DNA of 64,000 nucleotides from Heliopora coerulea (taxonomy: Eukaryota; Cnidaria; Anthozoa; Scleralcyonacea; Helioporidae): NCBI GenBank assembly GCA_030142905.1, contig JASJOG010000002.1, positions 5,899,001-5,963,000 of the forward strand, in the 5' to 3' direction. Position 1 is the first letter of the stretch, and every line of letters starts with the position of its first letter. Under the pieces are notes generated by a model that saw only the letters and a list, made by a program, of their open reading frames with translations, ran no database searches and was not told where the DNA came from. Below are positions 44,141 through 57,057 of the stretch, in pieces. A program made the translations under genes and the position numbers.

Positions 44141-45005
44141 GGTAAATGATATGAGACTTCAAGGAATCAGCCAGGATTTTGTTCTCTATCCTCAACAATT
44201 TTTTATTTTATAAGCCGAAAAGACAAGTTTAATATCAGTACTATTTATATCATTTTATGATGATCTGTTTCCTTTCATCCGAGGAAATCAGAAATAATCG
44301 TTCGAATTCTTATGTAATTGTTATCCCCATTCGTAGTTTAGGGGACGAGCAAGTGTAGTCGAACGACCATCTTATCACGAATTCGCATAGTTTTGCTAAA
44401 TTAATAGATTGCAGAGGTATTCGCCGCATTGGCCTTTTCAGAAATTAATATATATTTTGGAGTGACACATAGTTCCTCAGCTAATTTGCCATGAGTCAGA
44501 AACAACATTTAGTAACGGGTGCACGCCTTCTTCATGATTTTACAAGGGTTTTTTGACGCCAACTATAGCCTGAAATTCCACTGTATTTCCAGACGCTACA
44601 TAGCTTGATTTACAGTATGTGAGTCGCATTCGTTTGGATTTTGGCGGATCTTCACTATCTTCTCTGTAGAAGATTCACGCATTTCTCGTGTTTACTTCTG
44701 GGAATGCCACTACCTAAGACGAAAGAACTTAGTTTTTCCTATTTTCTTCCCTAGAAGGATCTATTCGAGAAGACAAGTTGCACTTTGAAAAGCCGGCGGT
44801 ACATACTAAAAAAACGTGTCTTATTGAACAAAAACCGCAGTCCTCATATTTATATCTTCCACTGCTCATAGTCTGCGTCGCCATTTGTTTCAGAAACGTG
44901 AGAAGGCAGTCAACCGACAGGCACATTTACACGAGCGATCTTGCCTTTGTCATCCAGGTGAATGGAATAATTCTATGACAGCGTATGTAGCAATACATCT
45001 GGAAC

Positions 45006-45092
45006 CAGTTGTTCAAAGTACGATTACCGCTAATCTAGGATTACCAGCTAATCTATTGTTTTGGCTCCGTTTACTTTGAACAACAGGGTCCT
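45006..45092. repeat. Short inverted repeat
   Basis: GTTGTTCAAAGTA at the left pairs with TACTTTGAACAAC at the right. About 87 bp; probably a tiny MITE. Confidence 0.55.
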
Positions 45093-45814
45093 GCTTATGA
45101 TTTGCTCCAATTCGTCCTCGCTTTTCGTATGAGTTTAACACATACATGCACCAAGACGACAATCATGTGGTGCAAAATCGCACAGGTGAGCAGGCAGTAG
45201 CAAGTTACTACAAGCAGTGGCGGCGTGGCCTACCGGGACACCTGGACGTATCCCGGTGGGCCCCGGTGTTTTGTGGGCAGAAGACCCTTATGTGGAGTGT
45301 TAGGTTGGGTGCAGAATTAGCACAAACGTGACGTCTTATGTAGATCTATGAAATTTAAAAGTCCTGTAGGCACTGCAGCGGAGTCACTTTTAATCATTTA
45401 TATTTTATCAATGCGTGTCATTCATTATTGACGCATTTCATGATGTCAGTAGTTTCCTCTTAGTTTTTATTTTAATGAATCTAAGGTTTTCGCATCTTCA
45501 GTTCATATCGTATTTTTATTGGCAGCAGTCTCACCACCACCACTTTACAACTCCTGCAAAAATTGGGTCCTTATTATATTATTTCCCGGACCAAATTTGA
45601 GAGCCACGCCGCCAGTGACTGCAAGTTTGCACAATTCGGCAATGGGCTGCCAACAAGCCTGTGATATCTTTGGCTGAGTAGTAGTAGTAGCGTTGAAAGC
45701 GACAGGGGAGGTGTAACCAAGGAGATGGGGTTGGGGCTCGGCCACTTTTCTCCCATTGAAACTCGTTTCTGAAGTTTTTAGATAACATAAATTGAAACGT
45801 AAGTGATAAGGAAG

Positions 45815-45902
45815 TGAAGCAAATCAAAGATAAAATTAAAGCAGATTGCCAGAATGATTTTAAACTAAGAGCTGCTCCAGGAATATTTAACCAAATTTCC
45901 AA
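45815..45902 (-). mobile_element. Possible LINE ORF2 C-terminal scrap
   Basis: EIWLNIPGAALSLKSFWQSA resembles the LWN-IP-LR-S-F-L motif at the end of CR1/L2-type ORF2 proteins. Fewer than 30 codons; family uncertain. Confidence 0.35.
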
Positions 45903-47572
45903 TAAGCACAGACAGAGATGTTTGAAGACGCCCTTAAGTCTTCACCACCTTCTGATCATATTGCACGCGGTGCTGCATAAAAAAGCACTACATAGCAAGA
46001 CGTAAAACAGCACGGAGAGACACCACATGAAAAAACACTATACAAAATAACGAAATGAAGGTTTGAAGGTAGCGCTCTGCCAAACTTTTTTTAATATGAT
46101 TTCACCCATTTTTGACGATTCGATATATATGTGTGTGAATATATATGTTCATTAAAATAAAATACACATAATTATAAAAATTAAGATACTAGAAAATAAT
46201 AAATGCATAAAAAATAATTAATATATAGAAAATATATATATTTAGGATATACCTTTCAGGTGAATAGTGTTTTTTGCGCAATCTGATTGGTTCCTCTACC
46301 TCGTAATATCCGGCATTATTCATTTCCGAGCAAAACAAGATGGTTCTCAGTTTTGTTTAAATTATAAAAAAAGAACTTTTTTTAATCAATGAAGTCGCCG
46401 TGATAGACAATACCACAAAAGCAACGAAATATGGCGAGAAAGTATTCAGAGATTACTTTTTAGCGATAAATGCTCTCAGGATGTGTTCAAAATGTTTTGT
46501 TTACAAATAATGAGTAGGCGACAAGCCCATGATTTCGGTAAGATTCTTTTAAACATTTTAAAAAATAAACGTGAAAACAATTATGCGAGGTATATGCTAA
46601 AACAATTATTGACCTCAATGTCGGTGAATTGTGTAGATATATTTACCTCGCGGCTTCGCGGTTCGGTAAATATCCACCACTATTCACCTCCACTTCGGTG
46701 GATAATTGTCCTATATATGTTAAAAACTTAATTAAATTATGTATGATAATAAAGTAAAACGAAATATAACGTAATATGTTATGTAATGTAATATAGTGTA
46801 ATTTTATGTCGTACTTTGTATGGTGATGTCTGTATGGTCATTATATAATATGATGAACATAACTCATGAAGCAAGGCAGCTTTCTATTCTGAAAACATTT
46901 CTGATTTCATGTCATCCGGATAACTTAGATGATAATATCATGGAACACTTTGAGCGCAATCGCCCCATTCACTGTGTGAATAATTGCTTGTTCAATCATT
47001 AATCAGCAATTACACCGGTATGGCTCAGATTAAATCAGTTTTATGACACACATTTGCCCTTCAGGCACTTTTCGGTTGTATTATTTAAGGGCAAGATAAG
47101 TTTTTAAACTTGTTGTTAGCTGGTCCATTGTTAAATTTCGTTTTTTTCAAAAGCATTCATCAAGGCCACACAACCTTCGAGGATATATTGGTTGGTACCC
47201 AATGTGTATCAATGCGTCTATCAGTGTTACTGTGCCGTCATGGTCATTCGGTTACTGACACACATCTATATTAGGGAGACAGTGTGCCCTTACATTATTT
47301 AGACCTAGAGTTAAGCCTTTGCGTTACTGTTTGTGAACGAGTTATCTGTTGAAATATCCATTCAAATTAGCAGTTGTTTTAACTGGAACAGGCATCATGT
47401 AAACGGCCCCTTATTTGGTAGACAACGAACTCACTACTCTCGAATAAACCCTTTTGTCCACTTTCACACTAAATATATTGCTTCCCTACCAAGCAGACGG
47501 GAGCAATTTCACTAATCTCGGTTATGTTAGTGTAATGTAGTATAATATAATGCAATATAATAAATATGTTAC

Positions 47573-47654
47573 CTTGTCCAGCAAACAACAACAGACAGAG
47601 AAGCCAGGAAAAAAGGAAAGCGTTCTCTTGTGACTTCATGGTCTCGCGACACAA
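47573..47654 (-). CDS. Exon 1: signal peptide
   Basis: Two in-frame ATGs are present, at 47654 and 47639. The second gives MKSQENAFLFSWLLCLLLFA followed by GQ: a short polar start, then a hydrophobic core of leucines, phenylalanine and tryptophan, typical of a cleaved eukaryotic signal peptide. The exon ends GGACAAG|GTAACA in phase 1, and its last G plus CT from the next exon gives alanine, leading straight into the trypsin pro-region. The inner ATG gives the more standard signal peptide; the outer one adds five residues. No promoter was recognised upstream. Confidence 0.8.
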
Positions 47655-48134
47655 CTTTTTATTGTGATACTAAAGAACAGATAAAATAATATATATTTGA
47701 GTTAAATTATTTCGAGTGATTTTTTGGAAAAACCAAATCCAGCAACATGCATTGTATAAGTTTATATTAAACTGTTTGCAAAAGCAGGAAATATATTGAT
47801 TCACTAATTCCAGTTGATGCCACAAATTTCCTTGGTATTTTTGCAATATACCTTAGCTTGTGAAAATGAGGTATGATCATTTATTTCAACCAACTGCCTC
47901 TAATGCTTCTGAATCTACCGTCAATATTCAGGTGGGATTTTCGCCTGAAACTAAATGAATCAATTCGGAATGAATCAAATGAATCAACGCTTTGAAGATA
48001 CCAGATCACAAAATACTCTTGCTGGAGTAGTGGAGTGTCTGACTTACGTTTACAATGAGTCATGATGAGATGAATTGAAGAATGAATGATTTTTTAATGA
48101 TAATTAAATAAATGAACGAAGCCATAAACGACCG

Positions 48135-48260
48135 GATAGAAGAAAGGAAGGAAGGCAAGACGGAAAAAAAGGGAAGAAAGGTGGAAAGAAGAAAGAAAGG
48201 AAGGAAAGGAAGAAAGAAAGAAGGAAGAAAGGAACAAAAGAAGAAAGGAAGAGATTGGGA
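48135..48260. repeat. GGAA/GAAA purine tract
   Basis: Almost pure purine on the plus strand (GAAGGAAGG, AAGAAAGG motifs). A similar but weaker GATGARGA-rich stretch lies at 22050-22270, and a CCCCTTCC pyrimidine tract at 23545-23620. Confidence 0.75.
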
Positions 48261-51200
48261 GTGGAATAGGCAAACGATAAAACGGTAAAATTAACTCTTT
48301 CCAGGCGGGAGATCTCCCTTTCAATCGTCTGACGTTAGCCAGATTAAAATGATAGAAGTCTTATGCCGCCGTGAAAGTGCTAAACAGGAAAGTCAATTAA
48401 ATCGTTGTTGAACTGAAAGACTAGGTAGCAAGAGTAACATAGGATAAGCTAATCTGGTTTTTGTTGTTTAGATTTCTATTGCATGAACCGGGTATGTCGC
48501 GCACATCAAGTATTCTTATTGCCATGTTTGTTCCTCCATGCCTATCATTTTCTACTTTGTTCAACCGTTGCTTTCTCTTCAGGGTAAATTCCTGCTCGTC
48601 TAGTTAATGCACATTGCACAAGAACCCTGAATTCGAATGATGGACTGTGCTTGATCGCGTATAGGGGACTGAGTAACTGATGAAATACGAACCAAACAGG
48701 AAAAGAAGCGAAGTTCATCCTAAATGATACTTTCCGTTGAATCAAGGCTTGTATCTTCTTGGATTGAGAAGATTACAAGCAAGGGAAGATGAATCTCGAG
48801 TACATAGAGAAATGGAACTATCATACCAGAGCAAAAAACCCTTGGAAACCTTTTTGTATTGTGCAATGCGAGGTACAGTTACTTCTTGTCAAAGACTTCA
48901 TTGAAATGGAATTGCAGGTTTAATGTAAAGCAACAATTCCGTTTTAATCTTGTTTTCTGACGTCAAGTGTATATACTACCAAGGGTTATGCTCAAAAGTG
49001 AACGACATGCTACCGCAGGTAAAATCCTTTAAGTTAGGGAGTAGGAGAACTATAGCAGGTTATTAAGTTTTCGATATTGGTCGCTTTGGCATAGTACAAA
49101 CTCTACGCAGGGACAATTTTGATGACAGAAAGATAAAGTCCAGTAAGTGACGGTGTGTCGGAATCTCGGCATCAAGCAGATTTATTGATTCAATATTTGC
49201 AGTGCTTTCAGGCCTATTAGCTAAAATGAAGTAAAGGATATGATTCTTATTGTATATTTTTACCAGCCACCTTTCGCGAGTCTCTTTCTTTGACGAGTTA
49301 AGTTGTCTAGTGTCAGTTGGAGTTAAATAAGCTAGTTACAAAATTACAACTGCACACCGCAAAGGGTTGACTTAAGGGTAAAATGAATAAGAAAGGTGTT
49401 CATCCCGAGCGATGTGAATCCACTGAGAATTCACAAAATGCAGATTCGCATGAAGTTTGAGCATGCAAGCTCAAAACCTGATTGCTATTCGATGACTGTA
49501 TGGAATTAAATTCATCCTAAATAAACAATTTGCTTATCCATATACACCTTTTTTTTTCCCAAAAACGCAACGAAGCTATTAATAAACCGTAAACAATTGC
49601 CAGGTGACATTTAGCAAGACCACTGGAGTAGACTTTAAGTTCAAATCAACACAAATTAGCTCATTACTCTCTTGGTAGGACTTCTCATTAGCTCCTTATT
49701 CGCCAGAGGTCCCGGTTTGGCAATTCGTCTGGCGATATCGATATAATAAACCTACTTGGTGCTTGGCAAGGTAAAACAATCTAACATTACCGGGGATAAC
49801 AGTAATCGAAAACTTATCTGGACAGTAAGTAGTAGGTAATCAACAATACACATACTTTTACCACTGTCAAACCTACCAAACTTGTCTCGCCGATTAATGG
49901 TCGAGCTTCTATCTAAAATCTCACATCTCCGTAGTACAAACAACGTTGATTTGCCATGTTGCGGATATAGGAACGGAATCAAAGCAGCCACGGTAAATGA
50001 TTTTCTTGAAAGCAACCAGTTTACTTTTTTTCTCGCTTGTTATTAAATTTTTCTGCAAATTAGCTTTAAGCTTCTATGAGGATGGATCTTTAGCAGACTC
50101 AGGTTCGGTTGCTTGAGAAGCAGGACATAGATTTTGAGAGATATTCCCTCTCATGGGCATTGGTGTCGTTTGATAACTCGTATTTGCATCAACCCTTTAA
50201 CGTCCAACTGTGCATATTGGCGTCATTTACTGTATGCAAATTGGATGCATCAACAGATTTAAACAACTTTTCAAATGGATTTTGAATAAATTGAATAATT
50301 TATAATTTCTTCGAAAAATTCAGAAGCATAGGGGTTAAACTGAGCTCTTGAAATTATTTTTTTGTCCGGTCGCAATTGATGATAAACAAAAGAACTTTCG
50401 TTCATATTCGGTTTACTAAACGCTAGATCTTTGACGTTCCCTCCTAACATGGCGATGTTAACATTAATTGCAAGAGCTCAATAGCTCTTGAAGAGAAAGA
50501 TTCGTTTATTTCTACCTGACCGTATTTGACGATGTATTGACACAGTGACCAATCAATCATAACGTACATCAGTTAATAAAATTGCCAAGTTAAAAGGTCG
50601 TTTTCCATGGAGCCGTGTAACATCAGATAAGATTACATGGATAGAACTAAATTAAAACTACTGACGTTTGATAATTGACGTTTGATATTTTAGAATTACT
50701 AATTCAATAATTAGACATACGTACAGTACAAAAGTCATTTAAACGTCAAGAATCAAATTACACCTCAAAGCACAACAACAAATAATGGAAACTGATAAGT
50801 GTTATTTCATTTACTTATGAATTGCTTGCTCCGGATCTTAGGACTTGAGTAACTACAACTTCTTGGCATTGTATTAGTTTTAAGTTTCAATAGAGTCAAC
50901 ACTTGGATGTTACTTCTTGAGTTATGTCCATTTTAGGAAATCCTGTACACGTTAGATACATCAGCTGGAATCACATGCCTTAACTGTTTAAGTATTTATA
51001 TGGTCAGGCTTCTTTCCATTCTTGAACCATTTTCCAACGCAATTTAGTTGAAATATCGTTTGAGTGCAGCATATAAAAGTCGCCTAATTTGAGTCTAGCC
51101 GCCCCATTTGAAAGTTTATGCATCGTATCTCGCCCATTTATAAGTTCATTGCAATTTTCCCAGACAAGCAAGCGGTCGTCAGAATGAGGTACAAATGGTT

Positions 51201-51439
51201 CGATTGGCCTTAACTGGAGCTCTTCCCGTGACCTCTAAAAATAAATTGTCAGGCTTTAAAAGTTCAAAGGCCATTCGTCAGAGAAATACGTTTCTTTCTC
51301 TGGAGAAGGGCCTTTGCTCGAAATGTTGAAATTCTTTTAGATCGGTCACCGCAGTTGCCAACTTTTGAATTTTTTACCTTATTTAGCAGTCTACGCATCC
51401 AATTTTATATCATTCAGCGGCGTAGGAAGATGTTTTTTT

Positions 51440-51760
51440 ATAGGACGGCAACAAATTTAATAGACTACCGGGGGCATCAGGGTAGCGAGCGCCGAAGGCG
51501 CGAGTCGTTTCAGCTAGGAGGTCCGGGGCCATGCTCTCCCAGAATATTTTTAAATTCTAGAGTCTCAGAAAGACCATTTCTCGCATTTTGGGAGAGATTT
51601 TTGACAATTTTAAGGGTTAGAAAATGTTATTCAAAATGTTATTGACTTAAGTGATAACCTATAACCTGATAACCTAGTGATAACCTTATCTGGCCACCGA
51701 ATTATTAGGGGGGCGCCAGTTCCCCGCGCCCCCTGGTTCTTACGCCTATGTCATTGTCTG
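51440..51760. repeat. Decayed GC-rich transposon relic
   Basis: GCGAGCGCCGAAGGCGCGAG, GGGGGGCGCCAGTTCCCCGC and CCCCTGGTTCTTACGCC look like ends of an old DNA transposon (possibly hAT). AACCTATAACCTGATAACC is repeated inside. No ORF of interest. Confidence 0.4.
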
Positions 51761-53862
51761 GCGTTAGTCTGAATAAAACAAGAGGTTTTATCCCGCCGGG
51801 GAAAGAGTTAACATCCCAATTGATTTTGAAATCTTGCTGGTGCTAACAATTTGCTTTTACATTTCAGTTTTTTTCGTCAACACATATACCTATTGTTTGG
51901 TAGATTGATAGGCGCTTCACTTTTCCATTCCCAGCTGAGTTTTAATTTTTAGCCGAGTCAAAAGGTTTAACAACTTTGGCGTGATCCAATTAATTTGTAC
52001 TGATTTTCTCGATATTGAGCGTTAATTTGTTTTATTTAGCCACTTGTAAACATTTTTTAAGATCACCATTCAATTTCAAACCTATAAATGGATGGTTCGT
52101 TTTACCGCACACAGTTAAAGTTGGAATTACCGGCCTACATAGATGGCATACGATTATTAAATCAATTGGTAAATCTATAATAACCTGTTCGATATGCTCG
52201 TTTTTTCACCATGGCAGCCGCTAGGAGTGTAGGGTAAAGAAAATCTATTGCCAGATGGTATAGTCAGTCAAAAAACCATGAGCTTCATACCATTGCCACA
52301 ATAGAAGTTCTCATATGACACTTTTGGAATATCGACAAGGGCCAGAAGTACCCGCGATATTTTGGAAAATATTGAAATCAAATGTTTGTAATAATCTTGT
52401 GGTTCTGTATTTGTCACAAATACAGACAAAACGTCTGTGTTTGTGACTCAGTCTCACTGAAATCTACTTAGTTTTTCAAGTTGACTTTCACAGCATACAT
52501 GTAGGTTTTGACATTTTCTCTTCATGTTACCTTGAGGGTGATTTTGAAAAGGCATGGGAACACTGCATACATTCAAAGATAAGTGCTACGTTGATGCGAA
52601 AATCTCATGCAAACTTAAAATGAATCAAACGAGCATACTAGGTTGACTCGACTGGCCAACTGGTAGAACTTTCCGGGAACCTGAAGAGGCTAGATCAAGT
52701 CCCACACAAATCAATTAACTTTTTCTAGTTGGCTTTCGCAGGTTAATCAGGAAACTTTGTCTCCATCAAACTATTTCATTTGTAACTTTGTATAGTGTCA
52801 GGGTACATTTTAGTTTATACACGCACAGTCTGAAGTGACTGTATTCGGTAATTTCAACGATAATCCTAATTTTACAAGTTTTCACGGTATTTGGCGGATG
52901 TGAGGTATTAATTATTTTCACTCAAATCTTGACATCTAAGTAAGTAGGTAGAAAGCTACGGGATAGCATTAAACGGCTATCTTTATAATTCAGAAAACTC
53001 ATTCAATTCACTAAGTTTCTTCAAAACTAGCTCCAATCACCACCAAGCCACTTATTCTCGTGTGCAAGCGCAGTAAAGAACTGGCGGTGTAAAGCGGTGG
53101 GTCCACCTGCGAGGACTCCTGACAATGAATTGGTGTTTAGAACTGCTCCATTTCACTGACAAGAAATTTCTTTACTGCTTTTTACGCTTCGTGGTGAGCC
53201 TCACACTACCATTATAATCTTAGAAATATTAGCGTGAGCTTCCTCGGTTAAGTTTTCAGTTAACCCCTTCTTGGCGGTTGCGGTTTAAAGAACCTCCTTG
53301 TTTTGATTTGAAATTTTACTCGGCGTTAAAAATAGTACTATCCTTCCGCGACGGTATTCAATCGAATGAATTAACGTCTGAGACGAGCTACACGTCCATA
53401 ACATAACACACAATTCCTTGAAGCAGGTTATGCAATCAAAACGCTTATCTGATTATCAATACATTTGATATGTTAGTTGGCTAGTTTAGGCGATTGCAAG
53501 CGTTCGTCGAACTGACTGGTTGTGTGAGGGGAATACGAGTGAATCTAAGGTCACCCGGTTAGTTAATTCAGAGCTATTCGCGTAAGCATAGAAAGTTAAG
53601 ATTACTTACACAGTTGGATGGCTTTTCTATTTTGGATACCACTTCTCAAAATTTACTTCATAGTTGGTTCCATGGACGCGTGAAGATAAGTTTACATACT
53701 TTTGCATTGGCGGTAAAATGTTCTTATCAAATATCAACCATAGCACTTTACGAGTCAAAGAATGCTGCATTCCTAACACTTCCGGCATGAAAGAGGATAA
53801 ACCGATCTGCTTCAGAACGTCATTTAATTAGTTTAAAGTATTTGGTATGTATATAAATAAAT

Positions 53863-54069
53863 TCACTGTAGATCAGCTTGAACAGTATTTGTGTGTCTGT
53901 TTTTTTTACAGTACACATCTGTACGCAGCCTACCGTCGAATAATTTGAATTTTAAATCTAAATATGACAATTCTCCGAGGCTGATAACCAGATTAACTAC
54001 CTGAATAGTCATAGGCATCAAATCTAGTACTGTTTTGAATAGACCCAATGAATGACATATCCTGCGCAT
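53863..54069 (-). mobile_element. Penelope-like RT remnant
   Basis: A 68-codon piece with SYLDLKFKLFDGRLRTDVYCK resembles the segment after the catalytic motif of Penelope-like reverse transcriptases (LDv.i then tdlY.K). Further homologous-looking pieces lie upstream in other frames (VDRYIK near 54090). Badly decayed; the exact family is uncertain. Confidence 0.45.
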
Positions 54070-54235
54070 TCACGAGTTTTAATATATCGATCAACTGCAA
54101 CCTTACCTCTGAATATAGTCTTAACTTATTTCATTTCCATGTATATAATGAACGATGGTAATACAAAACCCGAACCGTTGTAAATAGTTAGACGAAAGAC
54201 ACCTCATACACTCCGTTATGTAAATTTCAACCTTG

Positions 54236-54381
54236 TTAAGAATATGATGGCCCAGCAGATAGCTTTTAATAAAACCATGATGGAAATATAATGTACAAAA
54301 AGGAACTTTATTGCTGATTTTTTTGTACTATATTTCCATCATGGTTATATTAAAAGCTATCTGCTGGGCCATCATTCTTAA
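54236..54381. repeat. Inverted repeat, ~64-bp arms
   Basis: TTAAGAATATGATGGCCCAG at the left returns as CTGGGCCATCATTCTTAA at the right, with ATAGCTTTTAATAAAACCAT in each arm and a spacer of about 15 bp. It lies beside a Penelope-like RT remnant and may be that element's fold-back end. Confidence 0.75.
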
Positions 54382-56289
54382 AAAGATTACTTTTCCTGCC
54401 TGGTACTTCGATTGGCAAAATTTCAACCCGCTGCATACGTGAGAAAATGTCGACACAAAAAATGTTGAATCACGCTATCACACCATCGTATATGATTTTA
54501 ACATTATAAATGTAATATCTTCTTTAACTTGACGAAAGAAGAAGTGCTTCCGAAACATGTCGTTGAAATTATGATAGGAAAACATAAATTGTTGTGATAA
54601 CATGTTGTGAAAACATAAAATGTTATGCCACCTAATTCTGACAAACTCTGAATATAATTTAATTGTAAATCACTGGACACCCCTAAGAACCACAAAATAC
54701 AACAATCCACATAAACACTTAATATCAGATGCTTTCCATTTAGGAAATATATGCTTTACAGTTTACATACAAGCGATAATACAAAGCAAATGAACTTCGA
54801 TTAAAAAATGCCGCTACCTCAACTATCACAACAGCAAGATACAAGCATGTCTCTAAACGAACAAGCCTAAATTACAATCTCAACATGCAATCACATCAAT
54901 ATCACAAGTTCTTAAGTTTACTCTAAGAATAAAGCAAGTTTACTTCTTTCTTACCATCAGTCGATGCAAAATAAACTCTGCTTCGTAAACAAATTGTCCG
55001 AGTCTAGACCTACGTCTCTGCATATTTGTGAGAACAAAGGAAGTCCACAATGTATTTAACTAACAGAACTATTATCAATCCAGTTGGAAAATCATTTGTT
55101 ATTTGAAAAAAGTCTGACTGTCATCCGCCTTATTATTAAAAGAATTATGATTCCCTAAAGACCCGAAATATAAACATCCGTTTATTTGCCAAAAACATGC
55201 ATCTGTTAGTAACTTCTTAACTCCCTTAAGAGCCTGAATTTCATGTATAAAAAAAAAATACGAGGCTGTTGCTCCGAAACTACTTTTTGCCAAAAGCCCT
55301 CACACATACTGAACAAATTCTTCTTTAAGAGACGAAATTTGCGAAACTTCACCAGCGATAATTTAAGTCAGTTATATACCTTGACCTCGCTGTTTAAGTA
55401 ATATATCAACCTTCGGGCTTCCCATCAGGTTGCTATATCGCTTTAACAACTCAGTCACGGTATATAACCTTTATGAAAATCTAAGCCTAGGCTGAAATCT
55501 CAGCATGAGCTCTCAAAGAACTCCCCGCAAAAATTACCATTACATGTCAAAAATTTCATCCCCAGAGAGACATTCTTCCTAGTGGCCAGCCTCTAAAAAG
55601 GCTGAATTAGCGAAATAGAGTGATTCGAAATAACGTGTTCTCTAAGAACGATAGCGACGTTTCGAGCAAGCGCCCTTGACGTTTCACTCCAACGAAGGGT
55701 CATCGCTTGAAACGTCACTGAGTCTATATCATTCTCGCAAATTTTCTGTAGTTCCGTGACCCATTTGGCTTTTCAAACACGTCGCTCATCACTGCAAATG
55801 CAGGACTCTAATTTTCATCACTGTCCTAATTCGAAATAATTTTGACTTCAAGATCAAGTGTGTCTCCGTAACAGTAAAATACTGTCAGGAATGCCATTTT
55901 CACTTCTCTCTTTTTTCCCCCGGCAGTTTATCCGACAATGTAAATATTTTTTATGATTTTTGAAACATATCATATCTTTTGAAACATAACAGATCATATC
56001 TTTTTATCGCTTGTGGGCAACCTGAAGGCTCTTACGGTGTTCATTTGATGAGTAAACCTGGCTTGCCCTTCAGGCTTACCTCATTTGGGTGCTTGGACTA
56101 GTTTGCGTGGGACTATATGCGGAAATTTCTAATGAGTTCTATCAATCACGGATACCCGTGTTGACACCTTGCACATCTCTTGCAGATCGTCCATTCATTT
56201 TTGATGCAGTAATATACGATATTCCACCTAATAGTAAACTGTCGAGTCTGTCGCCTAATCGCCATTTTAAGCACGAAAAGTAAATACCT
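54382..56289. other. No gene recognised
   Basis: AT-rich. At 55650-55735 two GACGTTTC/GAAACGTC blocks form a loose inverted repeat with GCGCCCTT and GAAGGGT, possibly a decayed hammerhead-type repeat. Confidence 0.4.
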
Positions 56290-57057
56290 TGCCACGACGC
56301 CATCTTAAGGGAGTATTTATATGGAGGCGAGCCAGCCCTCTCGGTAAGGCTAGCTCTAGTAAAGCCTGGTTCACACGTGAGCATAAACATGACGACAAGA
56401 TAAAAACAAAAACAAAACATGATATCGTCTCAGGGACTTGCAAAATTAAAACAAGAATTTTTTTTTTGTTTCGTTTATTTTTCGGCTCTTGGCTTATGCT
56501 TGGATTATGATCTAATGCTTATGATCATGACGAAACAAAAGGCAAAATAAAGGTGAAGTCAAGCCGGCGACATAAGGATCGTCGTAATCCTAGGCATAAG
56601 ATCATAGTCTAAGCACAAGTCAAGAGCCGAACAAAAGACGAAACAAAGAAAAATTCTTGTTGTTTTATCTTCACAAGTCCCTGAAGAGATATCATGCTTT
56701 GTTTTGACATTAATCTTGTCTTTATACCTATATCGCTAGTGTGAACCAAGCTTTAGAGGGCAGAATTTCACCTCGCTATTACATGGGAATTTTCTAGCCC
56801 TTCTAGCAGGGCTAGATCCAGCACGCATGCGTTACAGGAGGGCCAGTCCTAAGTGTGTTCACATGGAAAATTCCAACCCTCCTAGGTGAGACCTTGGGTA
56901 GTCAATGGCGAGATCTCGTTTAGGAGGGCTGGCATCCTCTCATGTAAACGAAAACAAATTTTACAAGGTATTTTACAGAGAGCGAGAAGTCGGGAAGGGG
57001 CCAGCCCTACTAGGACAGCTGGCTCGCTTCCATATAAACACCACCTTAGTGTTGCTT
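56290..57057. mobile_element. Outer fold-back element hosting a nested MITE
   Basis: TTTATATGGAGGCGAGCCAG near 56316 is answered by CTGGCTCGCTTCCATATAAA near 57021. A second CTAGCCC/GGGCTGG-rich stretch lies inside. The interior is interrupted by the MITE at 56357-56755. The overlapping small ORFs here are shadows of the inverted arms. Confidence 0.65.
56357..56755. mobile_element. Nested fold-back MITE with GCCTGGTTCACAC ends
   Basis: AAGCCTGGTTCACACGTGAG at the left mirrors GTGTGAACCAAGCTTT at the right. Arms of about 150 bp include GGACTTG and a CGGCTCTTG/CAAGAGCCG pair. No ORF. Confidence 0.7.

Larger units (their letters stand above)
44141..47572. other. First intron of the protease gene, right part
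   Basis: Beyond the small repeats listed, it contains a repeat near 46250-46710 with TTTACCTCGCGGCTTCGCGG and CACCTCCACTTCGGTGG hairpins. No exon recognised between exon 1 and trypsin exon 3. Confidence 0.45.
9677..47654 (-). other. Gene locus: type I membrane trypsin-like protease with repeated catalytic modules, EGF and SEA domains
   Basis: Ten exons were joined by eye. Order 5' to 3': signal peptide, (trypsin, 287-residue module) three times, EGF-SEA, EGF-EGF, transmembrane plus tail. All donors are GT and all acceptors AG, every junction is phase 1, and internal exons are 798, 861, 459 and 249 bp, all divisible by three. Any number of trypsin/module pairs can therefore be included without a frame change. 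A one-module protein would have about 877 residues; a three-module one about 1,980. The architecture implies a secreted-side protease tethered by a C-terminal anchor, the opposite polarity to type II transmembrane serine proteases. Which isoform is made is unknown. Alternatives are mutually exclusive use of modules, or fewer real copies if the tandem duplication is an assembly artefact. The exon calls are seen in the sequence; their joining is inference from phase and order. Confidence 0.85.
47655..53862. other. Upstream flank of the protease gene; no gene recognised
   Basis: Only short ORFs without domains. Promoter elements could not be identified. Repeats are limited to the purine tract at 48135 and the relic at 51440. 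Confidence 0.4.

Noticed and set aside
48094..48324. Serine/phenylalanine-rich minus-strand ORF
   Set aside because: Produced by the GGAA purine tract.
55650..55735. Hammerhead-like GAAACGTC repeats
   Set aside because: The CUGANGA half is missing or mutated in both orientations.
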